Assembly (NCBI GenBank): GCA_017590115.1
Contig: JAGGNK010006559.1
Span: forward strand, 5,749,642 to 5,813,641
Length of the DNA: 64,000 bases
Reading direction: 5' to 3'
Source of the DNA: Montifringilla adamsi
Taxonomy: Eukaryota; Chordata; Aves; Passeriformes; Passeridae
Numbering within the stretch: the stretch's first letter is position 1; each line of letters begins with the position of its first letter. Positions 37,010 through 49,481 of the stretch are shown piece after piece. The notes beneath the pieces are model-generated. The model saw only the letters and a list, made by a program, of their open reading frames with translations, ran no database searches and was not told the origin of the DNA. A program made the translations under genes and the position numbers.

Positions 37010-37705
37010 CTTTTTACTTCCTCCAGAGTGAAAAATATGAGCAGGAGGGTAAAGAAAGTATCTGTACTACTCTGCACTACAATCATTTTGGCAGTTTCTC
37101 GTTGCACTTTGTTATTCGAGTCAGAGCTACACACTAACTTGTAAATATGCAAATATGCAATCCTATGTAGGATTCAACTATAACATTTAATTATTACCCC
37201 TCTCCCTCACAATGATGTTTCATTCATTGCCCCAGTGTTATAAATACTGTACAGTCGGTGGGGGTTTGCCACACATCCATTTGAGGAGGAGGAGAAATTA
37301 AATCTATACCTATTCTTGACATAAATGTTGTAATAGTTCTTTGTTATTATAAACAGGCAGGCAGAAGCTCTTCTGGTATGAAGATAAGTATATGGTGCTT
37401 TGCTAACTATTTTAAAGACAAATTTTTTAAAAACAGAGGACTTTATGTACAAAGCTTCCATAATCAGCATTATGTTTCCTTTTAATGTAGTGACAACATT
37501 TTTGGCTGTAGCATCCTCTGCTGACTGGATTTATTGAAAAGCTAAGTTTAATTTCTGGCAGTCTTTTATTTATTTTGTTTAATGCTGCACCCTTTCTTTG
37601 TGTACCAAGACATGACACCTGGTGCAGATCTAAGATTGCACTTTGAAAAAGCATACATAATTTTCTGCATAAACATAAATTTGGTTACAAGAATGATTAA
37701 GTTTC

Positions 37706-37711
37706 AATAAA
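37706..37711 (+). terminator. AATAAA, possible proximal poly(A) signal
   Basis: Canonical AATAAA about 700 bases after the stop codon. The downstream 40 bases are A-rich rather than GT-rich, so use is uncertain. Confidence 0.3.
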
Positions 37712-38109
37712 AGAATGGAGATATATCAAGCTCTAAAAGAAAGTATAAAAAAGCAATGCTGCTGTCCTAGACAAATTCTTGAGAAAAAAAAAAATTAGAT
37801 GATACATTTTCCTGTGTTAAGGAATATTTATGTGTATTTTTGTCTGAACATCTGTAGGGATGGGGGAAGGGAACCTAAGGTAAAATTATTTTCTTTCCTA
37901 ATGGTGGAAATTATTCCCATCAAGCAAATACTGTGTTAGGATTTTGTCTGAAAATGAACTTGTGAATTATATCTTTGGTATATCTTTTATTAAATGCACT
38001 GTTTAGTTTAGCTGTGGTAAATCAGTAGATACATATTTGAATAACTTGGTGTGTCCTGAATGTTGTGGTATTGAAAAACATTGTGGTCTTTCTAAACTAA
38101 TGAAGTGCA

Positions 38110-38115
38110 AATAAA
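38110..38115 (+). terminator. AATAAA, preferred RAB12 poly(A) signal
   Basis: Canonical AATAAA about 1.1 kb after the stop, followed by T/GT-rich sequence (TTTTGTATTTATG, then TGACAGTGG). This is the pattern expected of a used cleavage site. Confidence 0.5.
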
Positions 38116-38130
38116 ATTTTGTATTTATGA

Positions 38131-40258
38131 ATGACAGTGGAACTGCACCTGTTATTAGAATGGCAAGTGTCAAGTGATGGGTAAAAGGTAAAATCTGGAA
38201 TATGGAACAACACTTGTGTTAATTTTGTTATGATTTAGTTTTCTGTTTGACAGTTCTTTAGGTGTAGTGGGAAGAGCAGCAGACATTAGTTGTTCACCTT
38301 GGTCACTGCTCTTGTTGGAGAGCAGCTGATGACCTGGCCCAGCTGATATCTTCAAATAGCATGTGACTGCTTGTCATGCCGTCTTACCAGGTGGTCGCCA
38401 GACTATTAGTTACACTGACAACACAAGTATGAACCAGTCTTTGTCACACTACAGCTTCTCTACTTCGCATTCTCTGGTGCTGGAGCCCATTTCGTCACCT
38501 TTGCCACTCTTCTAGCCAGAACTGGCACTGAACACTAAAGTATACCACTGACGTAAACAGATTCTCTCTGTTTTGTGGGAGAAGAAAAGACACGACAAAC
38601 TGTTAACACACACACACAAAAAAGCCCTTATTTCACTGAATAAGCTCTGACATTCTGAATTCAATGCCGTGCAGGCCTGTAGCACACCTGGATTTCTACT
38701 GAAAAATTAAGGAAAGCATGGTTGATATTTGTGCTTATGTCTTCTGCCACCTTGTGCCTAAACAGTTAGCTTTTTTAAATAGTAAACTTACAGTTTACTA
38801 TCCTATTGGTAAGATAAAATGAATTTCTAAAGCATTTCTAGGAGTTCAGATGATACTATGGGCAATAGCAAGGAAGGGAAAATTATGAAAAGTGGGTTTT
38901 AACTTGACAACAGTTTTATTTTAGCTGATTTGTTTTTATTTGTACTTAGAAACTTGTGATTTTTTTTCCTGCAGTTTTTGAATTTAATAAAAATTAAGAA
39001 ATTTGACTTAGATAAACTTTCTTTTTGTAATTCTGTGCTGTTTGTATATAGGCAGATTGGGATCTCAGTCTCTTGTACCAAAAATTAAAAACTATTGCAT
39101 TTAAGAAGGACATATTTATTTGAGTGCTTGAATGTGTTTTATTTTTCATTGGAAATCAACATTTTCAGGAAACCTGTTTGCTTTCCATCCATTATACTAT
39201 GAATACTATGAATAGGGTTGTGTCTCCTGATTTTATCTCTACAGCTTTTATATTAATCAAAACCAGTTTATTTATGCACTTGCTCCACCCAGCAGGCATT
39301 AGTGGTGGGATATGGGAAGAGGGGAGGAGGGAAAAAAAGTTATCCATGATGCTTCCTTGTCTCATATGGAAGTTCAGCAGTCAGCCCAACCTATGTTAGC
39401 ATCTGATGATGGACTGTTTGAATGGTCTCCACAACCATGAAGGATCACAGGATGGAAAAAAAAAGGGAAAGATGAGCACTGATACAACCGTGTTTGCACA
39501 TCACTGTTCTTTAGAAGCCCTGGTTAGAGGGGGGCCGTTCCCACTCTTCAGGGAGTGTGTGGGGATAGTTTCCTTCTAACATTGAGCCCAAAAAGCTTTT
39601 TACACTAAACTCATGAGGTGCTGTGAGGTCCTTTAGTCCCTGGCAGGTTCTTCATGATGGTCAAAATAAATGTGTGAGCGTGGCAAACATAAGTCACAGG
39701 AGTGTCAGCTACTCTGAAATAGTGGAGGGTTATTGACTTTCTTGAATCAGAGAAATAATGAAATATTGAAATTATTAGATAGATTGTGGTCACTGAAGGG
39801 TAGCTTGCCACTGAGAAGGATTTAATACAGTAAATTCCTGGTACTGATTACGTCCAGTTAGCACTGTGTCTTTTACCAAAACTAAAATTCATATCTGTTG
39901 GGAGACTCAAACAATATTTGATTGTGTCCCTAAACTTTTTAACCTGACTGTAATGGACATTCAGCCAGTGGGTTGAGTTAACTGATAATTTTTTCACAAG
40001 TGAGCGGAAAAAAAGGAACAGCAGAAATTTATCTCATGTCTAATAGTCACAACACAGAAAAAACTGGAATCACTGGCTTACCAGGACGTCTTGAATTATG
40101 CTCTGTTGTCCTGTCTGTGCTAGAGAAACAGTGACAGTCAAATCTACCTTTCACTAGATTTCTCTGCTCCTTCAGAGCAGAGATACACAACTGAAGTCAA
40201 GATTTGGTACTTCTGTTTGAAGAAGGATGAGAAGAAGGTGGGGGGGAAAGGACTGGAT
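38131..40258. other. Intergenic DNA downstream of RAB12
   Basis: AT-rich. It contains the distal AATAAA at 38986 and a 9-bp hairpin (TAGTAAACT at 38780-38788 with AGTTTACTA at 38792-38800). No gene was recognised. Confidence 0.6.
38986..38991 (+). terminator. AATAAA, possible distal poly(A) signal
   Basis: Canonical AATAAA followed by a T/GT-rich element (CTTTTTGTAATTCTGTGCTGT) 30-55 bases downstream. It could end a longer RAB12 3' UTR of about 2 kb. Confidence 0.3.
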
Positions 40259-41215
40259 GTTAAAATACCCAAATTAAACCTCCTCAGCACAACTTGAGGC
40301 CATTTCCTCCTTTTCTGTCACTTGTTACTTCGGAGAAGGGACTGATCCAACCTGGCTATAGCCTCCTTTCAGGTAGTTTTAGAGAACAGTAAGATTCCCC
40401 CCCTGAGGCTCCTTTTCTCTATGCTAAAGAACCATCAGCCCATAAGCCTTGTGCTCCAGACCCTTCCCCAGCTACATTGCCCTTTCCTGGCCACTCCAGC
40501 ACCGCAATGTCTATTTTGTTGTGAAGCTGAGCGCAGGATTCGAAATGACAGAAAGTGGCCCATTGAACACTATCAGCAGCTGCCTTAGGACCCTTGGATC
40601 CCATCCAGCCCCATTAGACCTGTGTGTGTCTTAACTGATGTAGCAGGTCACTGACTATTTCTCTTTGGATTGTGAGGGCTTCATTCTGTTCCCCATCCCT
40701 GTCTTCCAGCTTAGGGGGCTGGGTACCCAGGGAACAACTGGCTTTACTATTAAACACTAAGGCAAACACCATAGTCTTATACACCATAGTCTTTTTCCTC
40801 ATCCTTTGTCACTATGTTTATCCTTGGATCTTATAAAGGGTGGTAATTCTCCTTAGCCCTCTTTTTGTTGCTGATGTATTTATGGAAATGTTTTTTATTG
40901 TCTTCTATGGCAATAGCCAGATTAAGTTCTAGGTGGGCCCTGTTGTTTCTAATTTTCTTTCTATATAACCTCAACACGTCCATGTAGTCCTCCTTAGTTG
41001 CCTGCCCATTCTTCCAAAGGTCACAAACTATTTTTTCCTGAGTTTCAGCCAAAGCTCTGGTCAGCCAGACGGGTCTTCTTCCCTGACAGCTCGTCTTTCA
41101 GCACATGGGGATGGCCTGCAACTTCAGCTTCAAGATTTCCTTCTGGAAGCATGTCCAGCCTTCTTGGACTCCTTTACCCTTTAAGACTGTCCCCCAGGTG
41201 GCTCTGTTAACCAGA
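40259..41215 (-). mobile_element. CR1 LINE with internal deletion of the RT region
   Basis: 40259-40550 is the minus-sense 3' part (AAACCTCCTCAGCACAACTTGAGGCCATTTCC, then GACCCTTCCCCAGCTACATTGCCC). 40560-41215 is the linker between endonuclease and RT: the minus strand reads FNSKASCSLGTQPPKLEDRDGEQ, NKKHFHKYISNKKRAKEN and LWKNGQATKEDYMDVLRLYR. The main reverse-transcriptase core that should lie between them is missing. The copy is therefore internally deleted and inactive. Confidence 0.85.
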
Positions 41216-44200
41216 GATTAATGTAATTTAATTTAATCTGTTATTTATGTCACCACACTGAAGGGGCAGGAATTTCTGGCAGCAAAGGGTTTGCCTGAAT
41301 TGGTTTGCCTTTTATCATTTTTGTTTGTGAAAGTGATACCATAAAGTGATCATTACTTCAATTGCTAGATTTAAACAGGATTTGAAATTTGGTGGGTCTT
41401 TTTGACTTAGGCAGGGATTTTTAGTTCATCCAGTTAGCCTTGGAAGCCAGCATTTTTCTTACAAACTAGTGCTATTTGACTAAACGGGGCTGTTCTGCTG
41501 GCTATCAGTGTGGGCATTGGCTCTGGGATCCTTTTTGTTCCATGCCATCTCTTCTGCGCATAAAAATCTCTCTAGTTTGGAAGCTTTATAGCAGGTACAT
41601 TTCTGGGGTAGGAAGGAAACCAAGGAGCATAGGAAAAGGGCAACAGAGCAACCAAACTAGTAAAAAAAAGAATGTGAACAAAACCCTTTTCTAGACAGGG
41701 AATAGGAAATGCAGCCTGTTTCCAGCTTCATCATTTTTCTGTATTGGGAGTTCATTGCCATGAGTTCATCTCTGCAGTCTGTGAAAGACAAAAAGAAACT
41801 GCACCAGCCAGCATGGATTCGTTCTCCCTTCTGGTGCTGGCAGTTTCTCACTCAGTGGAAATGGTAGCAGTTTTGCTGAAGCAGGGAGATTTTTCCTGTA
41901 ATAGGAAACGTCTCATTGCTCTCCTGATGGCAGCTATAGTCGCTCCTTGGGGAGAAAAGGCACAAATAATTGGACTGTGCCTTTCAAATTACTACCATCG
42001 TTTATACAGGTTCTTGATTGTGCTGATTGCACATCTTCCTTTTAAAGTAGTTTAAATGGGTCAGTTAGAGATGTTAGTCCTTAATGTTTTTTATTTCTTG
42101 GTGAAAGATGTAAAACCGGTTTGCTTTAGTTTTTAAAGCAATTTGAATTTGGTGTTGAATTGAAGTTGAATTTGCTCTGTCCTAGCTAGGTGTCAGAATG
42201 GCTGCATTAAACACTGTTCACCTTCTTTCTAGCTTCTTAGAAGACTTCAGACGGTCAGATACAAAGGTGGAATAAAGAAGTTGACACTAAATAGTGAAAA
42301 GTTGAGGTGTCAGAATTCGTATTAGGCTGAAAGAAGGATCAATGCTGATCAATGTGAGATTTTCTGGCAAGGCTGGAAAATCCTGCCAGGGCAGGCACTG
42401 TTGGGGATTGTCCATTAGGGGTCAGTGGAGCTCTGCCACTGGAGGAGTCTGTTCCCTGCCCTGTTGGATAAGCAATTCCTTCTCACCGCTTCCTCCTGAG
42501 CAAACGCCTCTTCCGTCACAACTCCTGCTTTTTCCAAAGCAGCAACTGAAGTGGTGCTTAGCTGTGGGCACTGAAAATATAGCCAAAGAAATGCACGAGT
42601 GTGTTGTTTTGGTTCAAGGAAGGAAGTACTGAAGTATTAGAAAGGCACTTTATTTTGTTTTCTTAAGTATGTTTTCTGACAGAAAAGCTATTCTTAACTA
42701 ACATCCAGTTACCTAACTGCATGATAGATGCAATCTGTTTAGTTGTACTTCTTGATGATCCCCTTAGTGACTTATTCAAATATCAGTAAGTATCGAGATG
42801 GGCCTTCTCAATTTCCTAATAAATGAATCAAAATGGGGGGAAAAAACCCCAAACACCCAAACAAACAAACAAAAAGCAAAACAAAACAAAAAAACCAAAA
42901 CAAACAAACAAAAAAAAAGAAAAAGAAAAAAAAAACACCACAAAAGCCAAAACCCCACCCTCAGTCTGATTTATTACCTTGCTTTTGCTCAAGATTCATA
43001 ACAATTTTTTTATTCTTAGAATTTCCTGTGGAATCTCTTTTCTATACTTGATTAGATGGCCTGGAGTGAAACTATTTTTCCTTCCAACTCTGGCCAAAAT
43101 ATAGGTAAACTGTGTCTTGTCAAGGGTGTTTTCCTTAAAATTGTAGAGGTAAACTTTTTATTTTAATGCTAGGTACTAAAGAGTTAAGGATACTGTTATG
43201 TCACAGAGGATTACAGGGCTGATATTATTAAAACAAAATTTTATGTCAGTCTGGCTGTTTACCAGCCCTTGCCAAAGAATCCAGCTCCCTGTAGATCCTA
43301 ACAGATAGTTCTGGAATTTTTTTTTTACAAGTTTTTTTTTTTTTACAAATTTTAATTTTTATTCCCTTTCCTGAAGATGATTTTGGCTCTTAGAAAAGAA
43401 GAATCCTAATTGGTGTTGGCTATGATTTTAGTTGTGTTGAGGGAATTAAGTTGCTTGTTTAGATTAAAGTTGTTATGCTGTCTTCTAACCCAAGTTCCTT
43501 ATCACGTTCTCTAAAGCTGCCTTATGTTGTGTTTAAGGATTGTAAAATCTACCACGTGTGTCTCAGTATGTTAATACACACAATCCCATAGACACCTTCC
43601 CTAGCTGAGGAGTTTGGGTCCCTAAAAGCTGGCCAGCACTCAACAAAGAAGTCAGGGTTTTTCCTCAGGGATGGTGATGCAGATTCACAGTAGCCATGTA
43701 AACACAGGCTTTATGGAATTGTCCAAGCTTGCCTGGAAAGAGGGAAGGCAGAAGTGGAAGGCAGTAGAGGGAAGGAAGCCAAAATGTTTTAACTACCAAA
43801 TTATAAAATTACTTTATGCTCCAGGCTTCTGACTGTAGTCCTTGCAGGATACTGCAGCTGCCCCCAGTCAGGGTTTTAGTGGCATGTCAGGGGAAAAGGA
43901 CAACATCCAAAGAGCTCCAACAACCACTGGCAGGAAGAGGAGACCAGAACATGCATCTGCAGCTAGAGATGACCTCTGGATAAGGGCATTGCTTTTTTTG
44001 CTCCAGTGCAGTTTTGATTTTTAAGAACAGAGAAATGGAAGGGGCTGCTCTAACCTCATTAACTTAATCCCCTGTGTTATCAACAGACATAAAACGGAGG
44101 CTTTTTCCCCACTGCAATCCTAAAATAGACAAGGATTTACAGAAAATAAAGTTGTTCCCCTGCTGGGCAGGAAGTCTTGATGGTAAACTTCTGCTGTCCC

Positions 44201-44399
44201 TAAGCTGATGAATCATAATAGCAAATTTTTTTTCTCAGGAATTGGTCCAATTGCTTGCATTTTTTTAGACCCATGTGGATTATTGATATCTTCAATATAC
44301 TGTGGTGGTAAGTGCTACATCATAAAAATAGACTATGGGAAAAAGTGGTTTTTTTTAGATTTTGAATTTATCATCCACTAATTTGTTTCATTCCCCCAG
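41216..44399. other. Intergenic DNA, no gene recognised
   Basis: AT-rich. The only marked structure is the A/C-only tract at 42835-42959, plus T8-T12 runs near 43319-43342. Confidence 0.6.
42835..42959. repeat. A/C-rich low-complexity tract
   Basis: After an initial G6, the plus strand is almost entirely A with C (AAACAAACAAAC, AAAACAAAACAAAAAAACC), with very few G or T. The complement is T/G-rich. It is a simple-sequence tract with strong strand asymmetry, not coding. Confidence 0.85.
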
Positions 44400-44935
44400 C
44401 ATTCTCTTACAGGAAGAAACAGTTGAACAATTGTTTCCTTTCTACCATTTCTGTGGTAAAATAGCTTCCCATAATTTTAAGATCTTGTATCAAGTGTTTC
44501 CATCAGTCATATCCTTTGCAGTCTTTGCAGGTTCTGTTATCTTCAGTTGTTCCTGTTATTGAAGGCATTTCATACCTTTAAACATCCTTACAGCCCTCCT
44601 TTGTACATTTTTTTAAAATCATCCCTTTTCAAGAGGGCCAGAACCACATTAAAAAATGTGGTTTCAGCATCAGTTTACACAATACCTTCTTATCATTTAA
44701 TCAGCAATTTATCCAGAAGAGGACTTTTGTTCCGTGGCATCTTAGTATCTCTAGGAGCCTTCAGCAAGAGATGTGTAGAATGGCTTTTATAAATCCATGT
44801 GAATAAAGTCCAGCTGATTTAATCAGTCTATGTTGGCTGGATAGAACAGATATTCTTAGATCCCCAATATTATTTTTCCACATGACTTATGTTCTTTGAT
44901 TATAGTATCTAACAATTATCCCAAATTGATGTCTC
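44400..44935 (-). mobile_element. Ancient CR1/L3-like LINE remnant
   Basis: In order: CAGCCCTCCTTTGTACATTT, AAGAGGGCCAGAACCACATT, ATGTGGTTTCAGCATCAG, GAATGGCTTTTATAAATCCA, ATGTTGGCTGG and CTTATGTTCTTTGATTATAGTATCTAACAATT. These follow the minus-sense amniote CR1/L3 order that I recall (CCCTCCTCTGTACC, GGTGACCAGAACTGCACACAG, ATGTGGTC, TTTTTGAAAATCC, ATTATGTTCATCTATG). Heavily diverged. Confidence 0.5.
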
Positions 44936-45702
44936 TCCAATGTCCCTTAGAGAATTCTCCTCAGTGGAATGTGTGTGAGAGGGGGAAGAAAAAATGGCTG
45001 GTTTTTGTACAAGACATGTATAGTCACCACTCCAAAGAAATCACAGGCAAGTTACACTATTTTTGTCACCTTGTGTGCAGATTAAAAGCAGTTCAAAAGT
45101 TTTGAAAATCTCCACATTGACACATTTAAAAGTTTAAGCTTGGTTACATTTAACATCCAGTGCCACTGGTGCTGGATACAAATCCATATCAAAATAACTC
45201 CATTTTGCAGGTTTTTGTGAACTCTGCATCCAGACAAGGATTAAACTGGCATCAAAACACATCTTAATTCAAATCAGTTTATTATTCTCGAAGTGTTGTT
45301 ATAAGCAAAAATGGGGACAAGCCTTATTTGACAAGTCAAGAATTTAATGTTCACGTAACTGAAATTTCAGTAGACTTAAATAAAATGCAATAAATGGTTA
45401 CTAAGATTTTACTCCAGTTACTAAGTTTCACAGTCCCTATTATCCAACTAAATTAATACTTCTCACTGTATGAAAAATAATCAGTTTAAACTGTTGCACA
45501 GAAATGCACACAAGCACATGCACACACTCTGAGTGGGGTGTGGTGTTTATGACTGGGTTTCCTCCTCTTCCTTGCCAAGAGGAATGTGATGTTGCCAACT
45601 TCTTCCTCACTCTGGGTTCCACTTAGGACTATTTTCATGTTTGCTGATGCTTCAATGGACCTTGATTTTTTTCACTGGTCTGCAAGTGCATCTCGTCTGC
45701 AT
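44936..45702. other. Intergenic DNA, no gene recognised
   Basis: AT-rich sequence. No repeat or gene signal was recognised. Confidence 0.5.
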
Positions 45703-46032
45703 TTACAATATACAGTGCATTTTATTTGTGTTCGATAATGCTGTCTGCTCTCTTGTGCTCCTAACACTAGTTTTGCCCAGCTCCAAGTAGTGAATATCTT
45801 TCTTTAATTTACCATTGATGAGTATTTGCATCCTTAGTGTGATTCCAAGCCTCCTCTTATCAACCCATGCCTGTATTTGTCTAGACCACATCCAGTATTC
45901 CCACTTTGAAGGCCTTACTGTTATTCCTGTATAATTGCACTGGCTGCTGTATGTGTGAGTCCCAAATGCATCTTTCTGTGTAGAATAACCAGCTGCCACC
46001 GTTGTCTCTACAAAGATTATTACATCATGTGA

Positions 46033-49000
46033 TTAAAATAAGCAAAAGTACATAGAATGGGTAGTAGCTGTCAGATCACTAGGAAATAAAAAAAAAAATA
46101 TTGTTACAGCTAAGCAAGCAAAACCAAGGTTACCAGTCAGGCTGAGACAAGTTCAGTCAAAGAGAACCATAAAACTACTCTAATAAACATCAGATTAAAG
46201 AGGCATCATTTACAACAAAAAGATTAGCAAAATGACTTGCTGTTTTCTATACATAGCTGTAGATCCAAACTGAAATAGGAGAAAGTTGTGTATGCTTATG
46301 TTATGGGTGCTATGTCAATCTTAATGAGTGATGTGATCCAAAATGAGCAGTTCTGCTGAAATTCTGAGTTCTTGCTAGGAAAGGGATTGCTCAGGGCTTG
46401 CTGTAGTCTGGCCTTGGGCAGAGGCTGCCAATAGCAGTCAGAATTTGCTGCCTGTGCTCCTGAAGAACAGCTTCTGCTTTAGACTCCTTGAGTAGATATC
46501 CTCTTTGTGTTCTCCAGTACAGTTTTGTGGCATGAACCAAAGTACAGCAAGAGGGAATGGTCCTGATCTGAATGAAAATCGTCATGTAGGTATGCCTTGT
46601 ATGGGTTCAGAACCATGGTGAGTCAAGCTTTTAAGTGGCATTTTTTACTTACTGGAGCATTTCCCAGTAGGGAAGGAAGAAATTAAGGAATTAGGACTGT
46701 GAGAGGGATGTGAGGTCTCATGATAAATACACTCAGGCAACCAGTGAGATACTTCTGCAAAGGCCATGACGAGACATGAAATGTAGCTGCAAGAGACCAG
46801 GATCATCTAGACATAGATCAAGCTGAAAAATGGAAAAGCACTGTCTGCAAGCCTGGATACACTCATGCTTCAGTGGGAAGAAAAAAATGGAAAGTAACAA
46901 TGTTGAAAGACAAGCACACTTCAAGTTGAATCTCATTCTGTTAGGCCAGTCCTTGCTTGTAATGTCTTGATCTCTTTCATGACAGCTGGGGCAGGAGACA
47001 CTAGGCTATATAAAATGCTAGCCAGCATCTTGAATTACAAAAGGCAGGGAGAAAAGATCTGATTCTGTGGTGAAACCTTCCACTCAGAAAATGCTTTTCA
47101 ATGCAAAAGTAATAACTGCATGCTATTAGCTGTAATCGTAAACCTAAGCTAATATAATGTTGTTTTTATTCCCACTGAGTGATTTCACTGTGAGTCTGGG
47201 CTTTTGCATCTTCTTAATCCCTTCACATGCTACTTCGTGCATTTTCCTTTCTAATGCTCTGCTTTTCTACCTGCTGTCCGTGTGCCACATGCAATTTTAG
47301 TGAGCATGCAGGATTATCTATTTAGCAGTAGCTAGTGCTGGCTGGCATTTGCATGCTACCTCTTTTCAATTCAATTACTGACTGTGCACAGGGCAGTAAT
47401 TGCAGTTTCAGAAAGCTAAGGTTAATGAGTAAATTGAATTTTATTTCTTCCTGGGTCATAAGATAAAAATTATGGATAAAATGTATTTGTATAGGAGAGA
47501 TTTAAATAGTGGTGGTTGTGCCAGGCTGTGCTGGAAGCTCATAAGGAAAGTTTAGGTGTCTGCTGAAATAGAAAATGTCATTGATAATGAAACTCAAAGG
47601 AGGATGGAAGAGAGCTATTCTGAACTTCTCTTTTTCCTCTTAAGGAATACCGCATGCAATTTGGCCAGTGGTAAAAAGTGAACTTCAGTTTTTCTGCAAT
47701 AAGACCAACTTTTGCTATGCACTGCACAGCTCTAAGTAGGCATCATAAGTAAATATCAGTGTTTGAGAGACAAAAGCAACAAAAAGAGGGGTTTGTCTGA
47801 TGAAGGGGTCTAAATTAAAATTAGACATTTTCTTCCAGGTACCTGCCCATCTCTGGATAAATCAAAAAGCAATCCCTACAGTACATCTGTTATCAGTTTG
47901 ATCAACAGGCATCAGGGTTCTTTAATTGAATCAGTCATCCAGTTCTAATCAGCTGCCATCTAGAAATTGAATTCCTATTGAATTAATATGGAGCTCTTTT
48001 GTATGCTTCAGTTTTTAAAAAACTTTAGCAAGTCAGTGGTTTCAGAGAAAAGTCTAACTTGTCAGATCTCTTCCATGGGAAGAGGAGGAGGTTAGGCTGC
48101 AGTGATGGCTTTCTCAAAGATAGTGCCTTTAAAGGTCCACATCTCCCTCCTGTAGCAAAATAGAAGAGTAATTAAGATGAATAAGAGGTAAATGCAAACG
48201 TGGGTAGGTTTGTGGGACAGCCAAATCTCATGTCTCAAGTACTGCACACCAGGTGGTAACTCAGCTGGGAGTCAGATCTGTCCTGCCTTGCTTGGGCCAC
48301 TCGGTGCCTTATGCTTTCCTTCTTTCCTTAGATCCCCTCACTCCCCTGTAAGGAGCTTCAGCAAGGATGGGCCTGTGTGCTTCCTCCTCTGGCACACTGC
48401 AATAGCACATCTGGACAGCCTCATCTTTGATCTCCCTTAGAAGCTCCTCATTAGAAAGTATCTCAGCCATGGCTAGCACCTTGACCTCTCTCCTCAGTGA
48501 GAGAGGGACATCCATTGTGTCTGTCCCCTTCTGAGTCATTTTACTCCATACCAAGCTGTGTTAGTGAGGGCTCAGGAGCTCAGTAACCACTCAGGGCTTC
48601 AACCACTCTGTGTCCCTGGCCACTGCTACTTTAGGGAAGAGAATTGCAGGAGTGTTTGTGGATAAAATGAAAATGGAAAATGGATGGGAGTATGTCACAA
48701 GTAGATTGGATTTACATGGAAGAGTGAAAGTGGAAAAGGAGGAAGACATGAGACTAGTCAAGCAAATATTGGCAAGGAAATTGTCCTCCTTAGTATTAAA
48801 CCTGTGTTTTCAGGCTGTCAGATTTAGTGGGGGAAGTGCCTCCCTTGTCAGCGCTGGCTGAGCCGAGCTGAGCTCCTGGTGTGCCCAGATGAGCCACCAA
48901 AGCAGCCTCTTGCCACTCAGAAGGGAGCTGGCTGAGCACTGTGCAAGTGGCACACCAGCACCCCTCTGGCAGCCCCAGCAAGCAGGGCTCAGACCCTTGG

Positions 49001-49480
49001 ATCAGGATCCAAGGAGCTGTCACATGAAAGTCCCATCCCATGCATGCATGGACCCACGGGACAGGACTGCCAGGAGCCTCCAGAGCACTACTGCAGGGGG
49101 AGCAGAAAAATTAGAAGGAATGGACAGAAGGAAGGAAGAAAGAAGCAAACAGGCAAAAATGGAAGAGAGAAACCAAAGCAAACGTTGATAATATTAAAAG
49201 CATAGCCTAGATCTTGCAAAAAAATCATTAGCGTATGAGTGGAAGCATCTTTCAACTAGAAATGGTCTGTATGTACTTTGTTTCTGAAATATACAATGTG
49301 TCAGGCTAGATTTGTGGTAGACAGAAAACTTCAGCCCTCAGCTTTTGTTGAAACTATGTCAACTTCAGCAGCAAACCCTCTTTTTCTAGCATTGCAACAT
49401 TTAATATGACATTCCAAGTGATGTGCAAGACAGTAGAACCAAAGGGGAAAGGCATTAATGTTGGTAAGTATTTTCTGCAT
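46033..49480. other. Intergenic DNA, no gene recognised
   Basis: AT-rich up to about 48200, then moderately GC-rich at 48220-49150. It holds a near-perfect 20-bp palindrome (CCTTGGATC at 48995-49003, GATCCAAGG at 49006-49014). No exon or repeat was identified with confidence. Confidence 0.5.
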
Positions 49481-49481
49481 T

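Larger units (their letters stand above)
37010..38130 (+). other. RAB12: Probable RAB12 3' UTR
   Basis: AT-rich sequence follows the TGA with no splice-linked continuation of the frame. It contains AUUUA-type elements (for example in TTTATTTATTTTG near 37565). The end is placed about 15 bases after the AATAAA at 38110. The exact cleavage site is inferred, and shorter (37706) or longer (38986) forms are possible. Confidence 0.6.

Noticed and set aside
42776..43051. Phe/Leu-rich and Lys/Asn-rich open frames
   Set aside because: They are translations of the A/C low-complexity tract.
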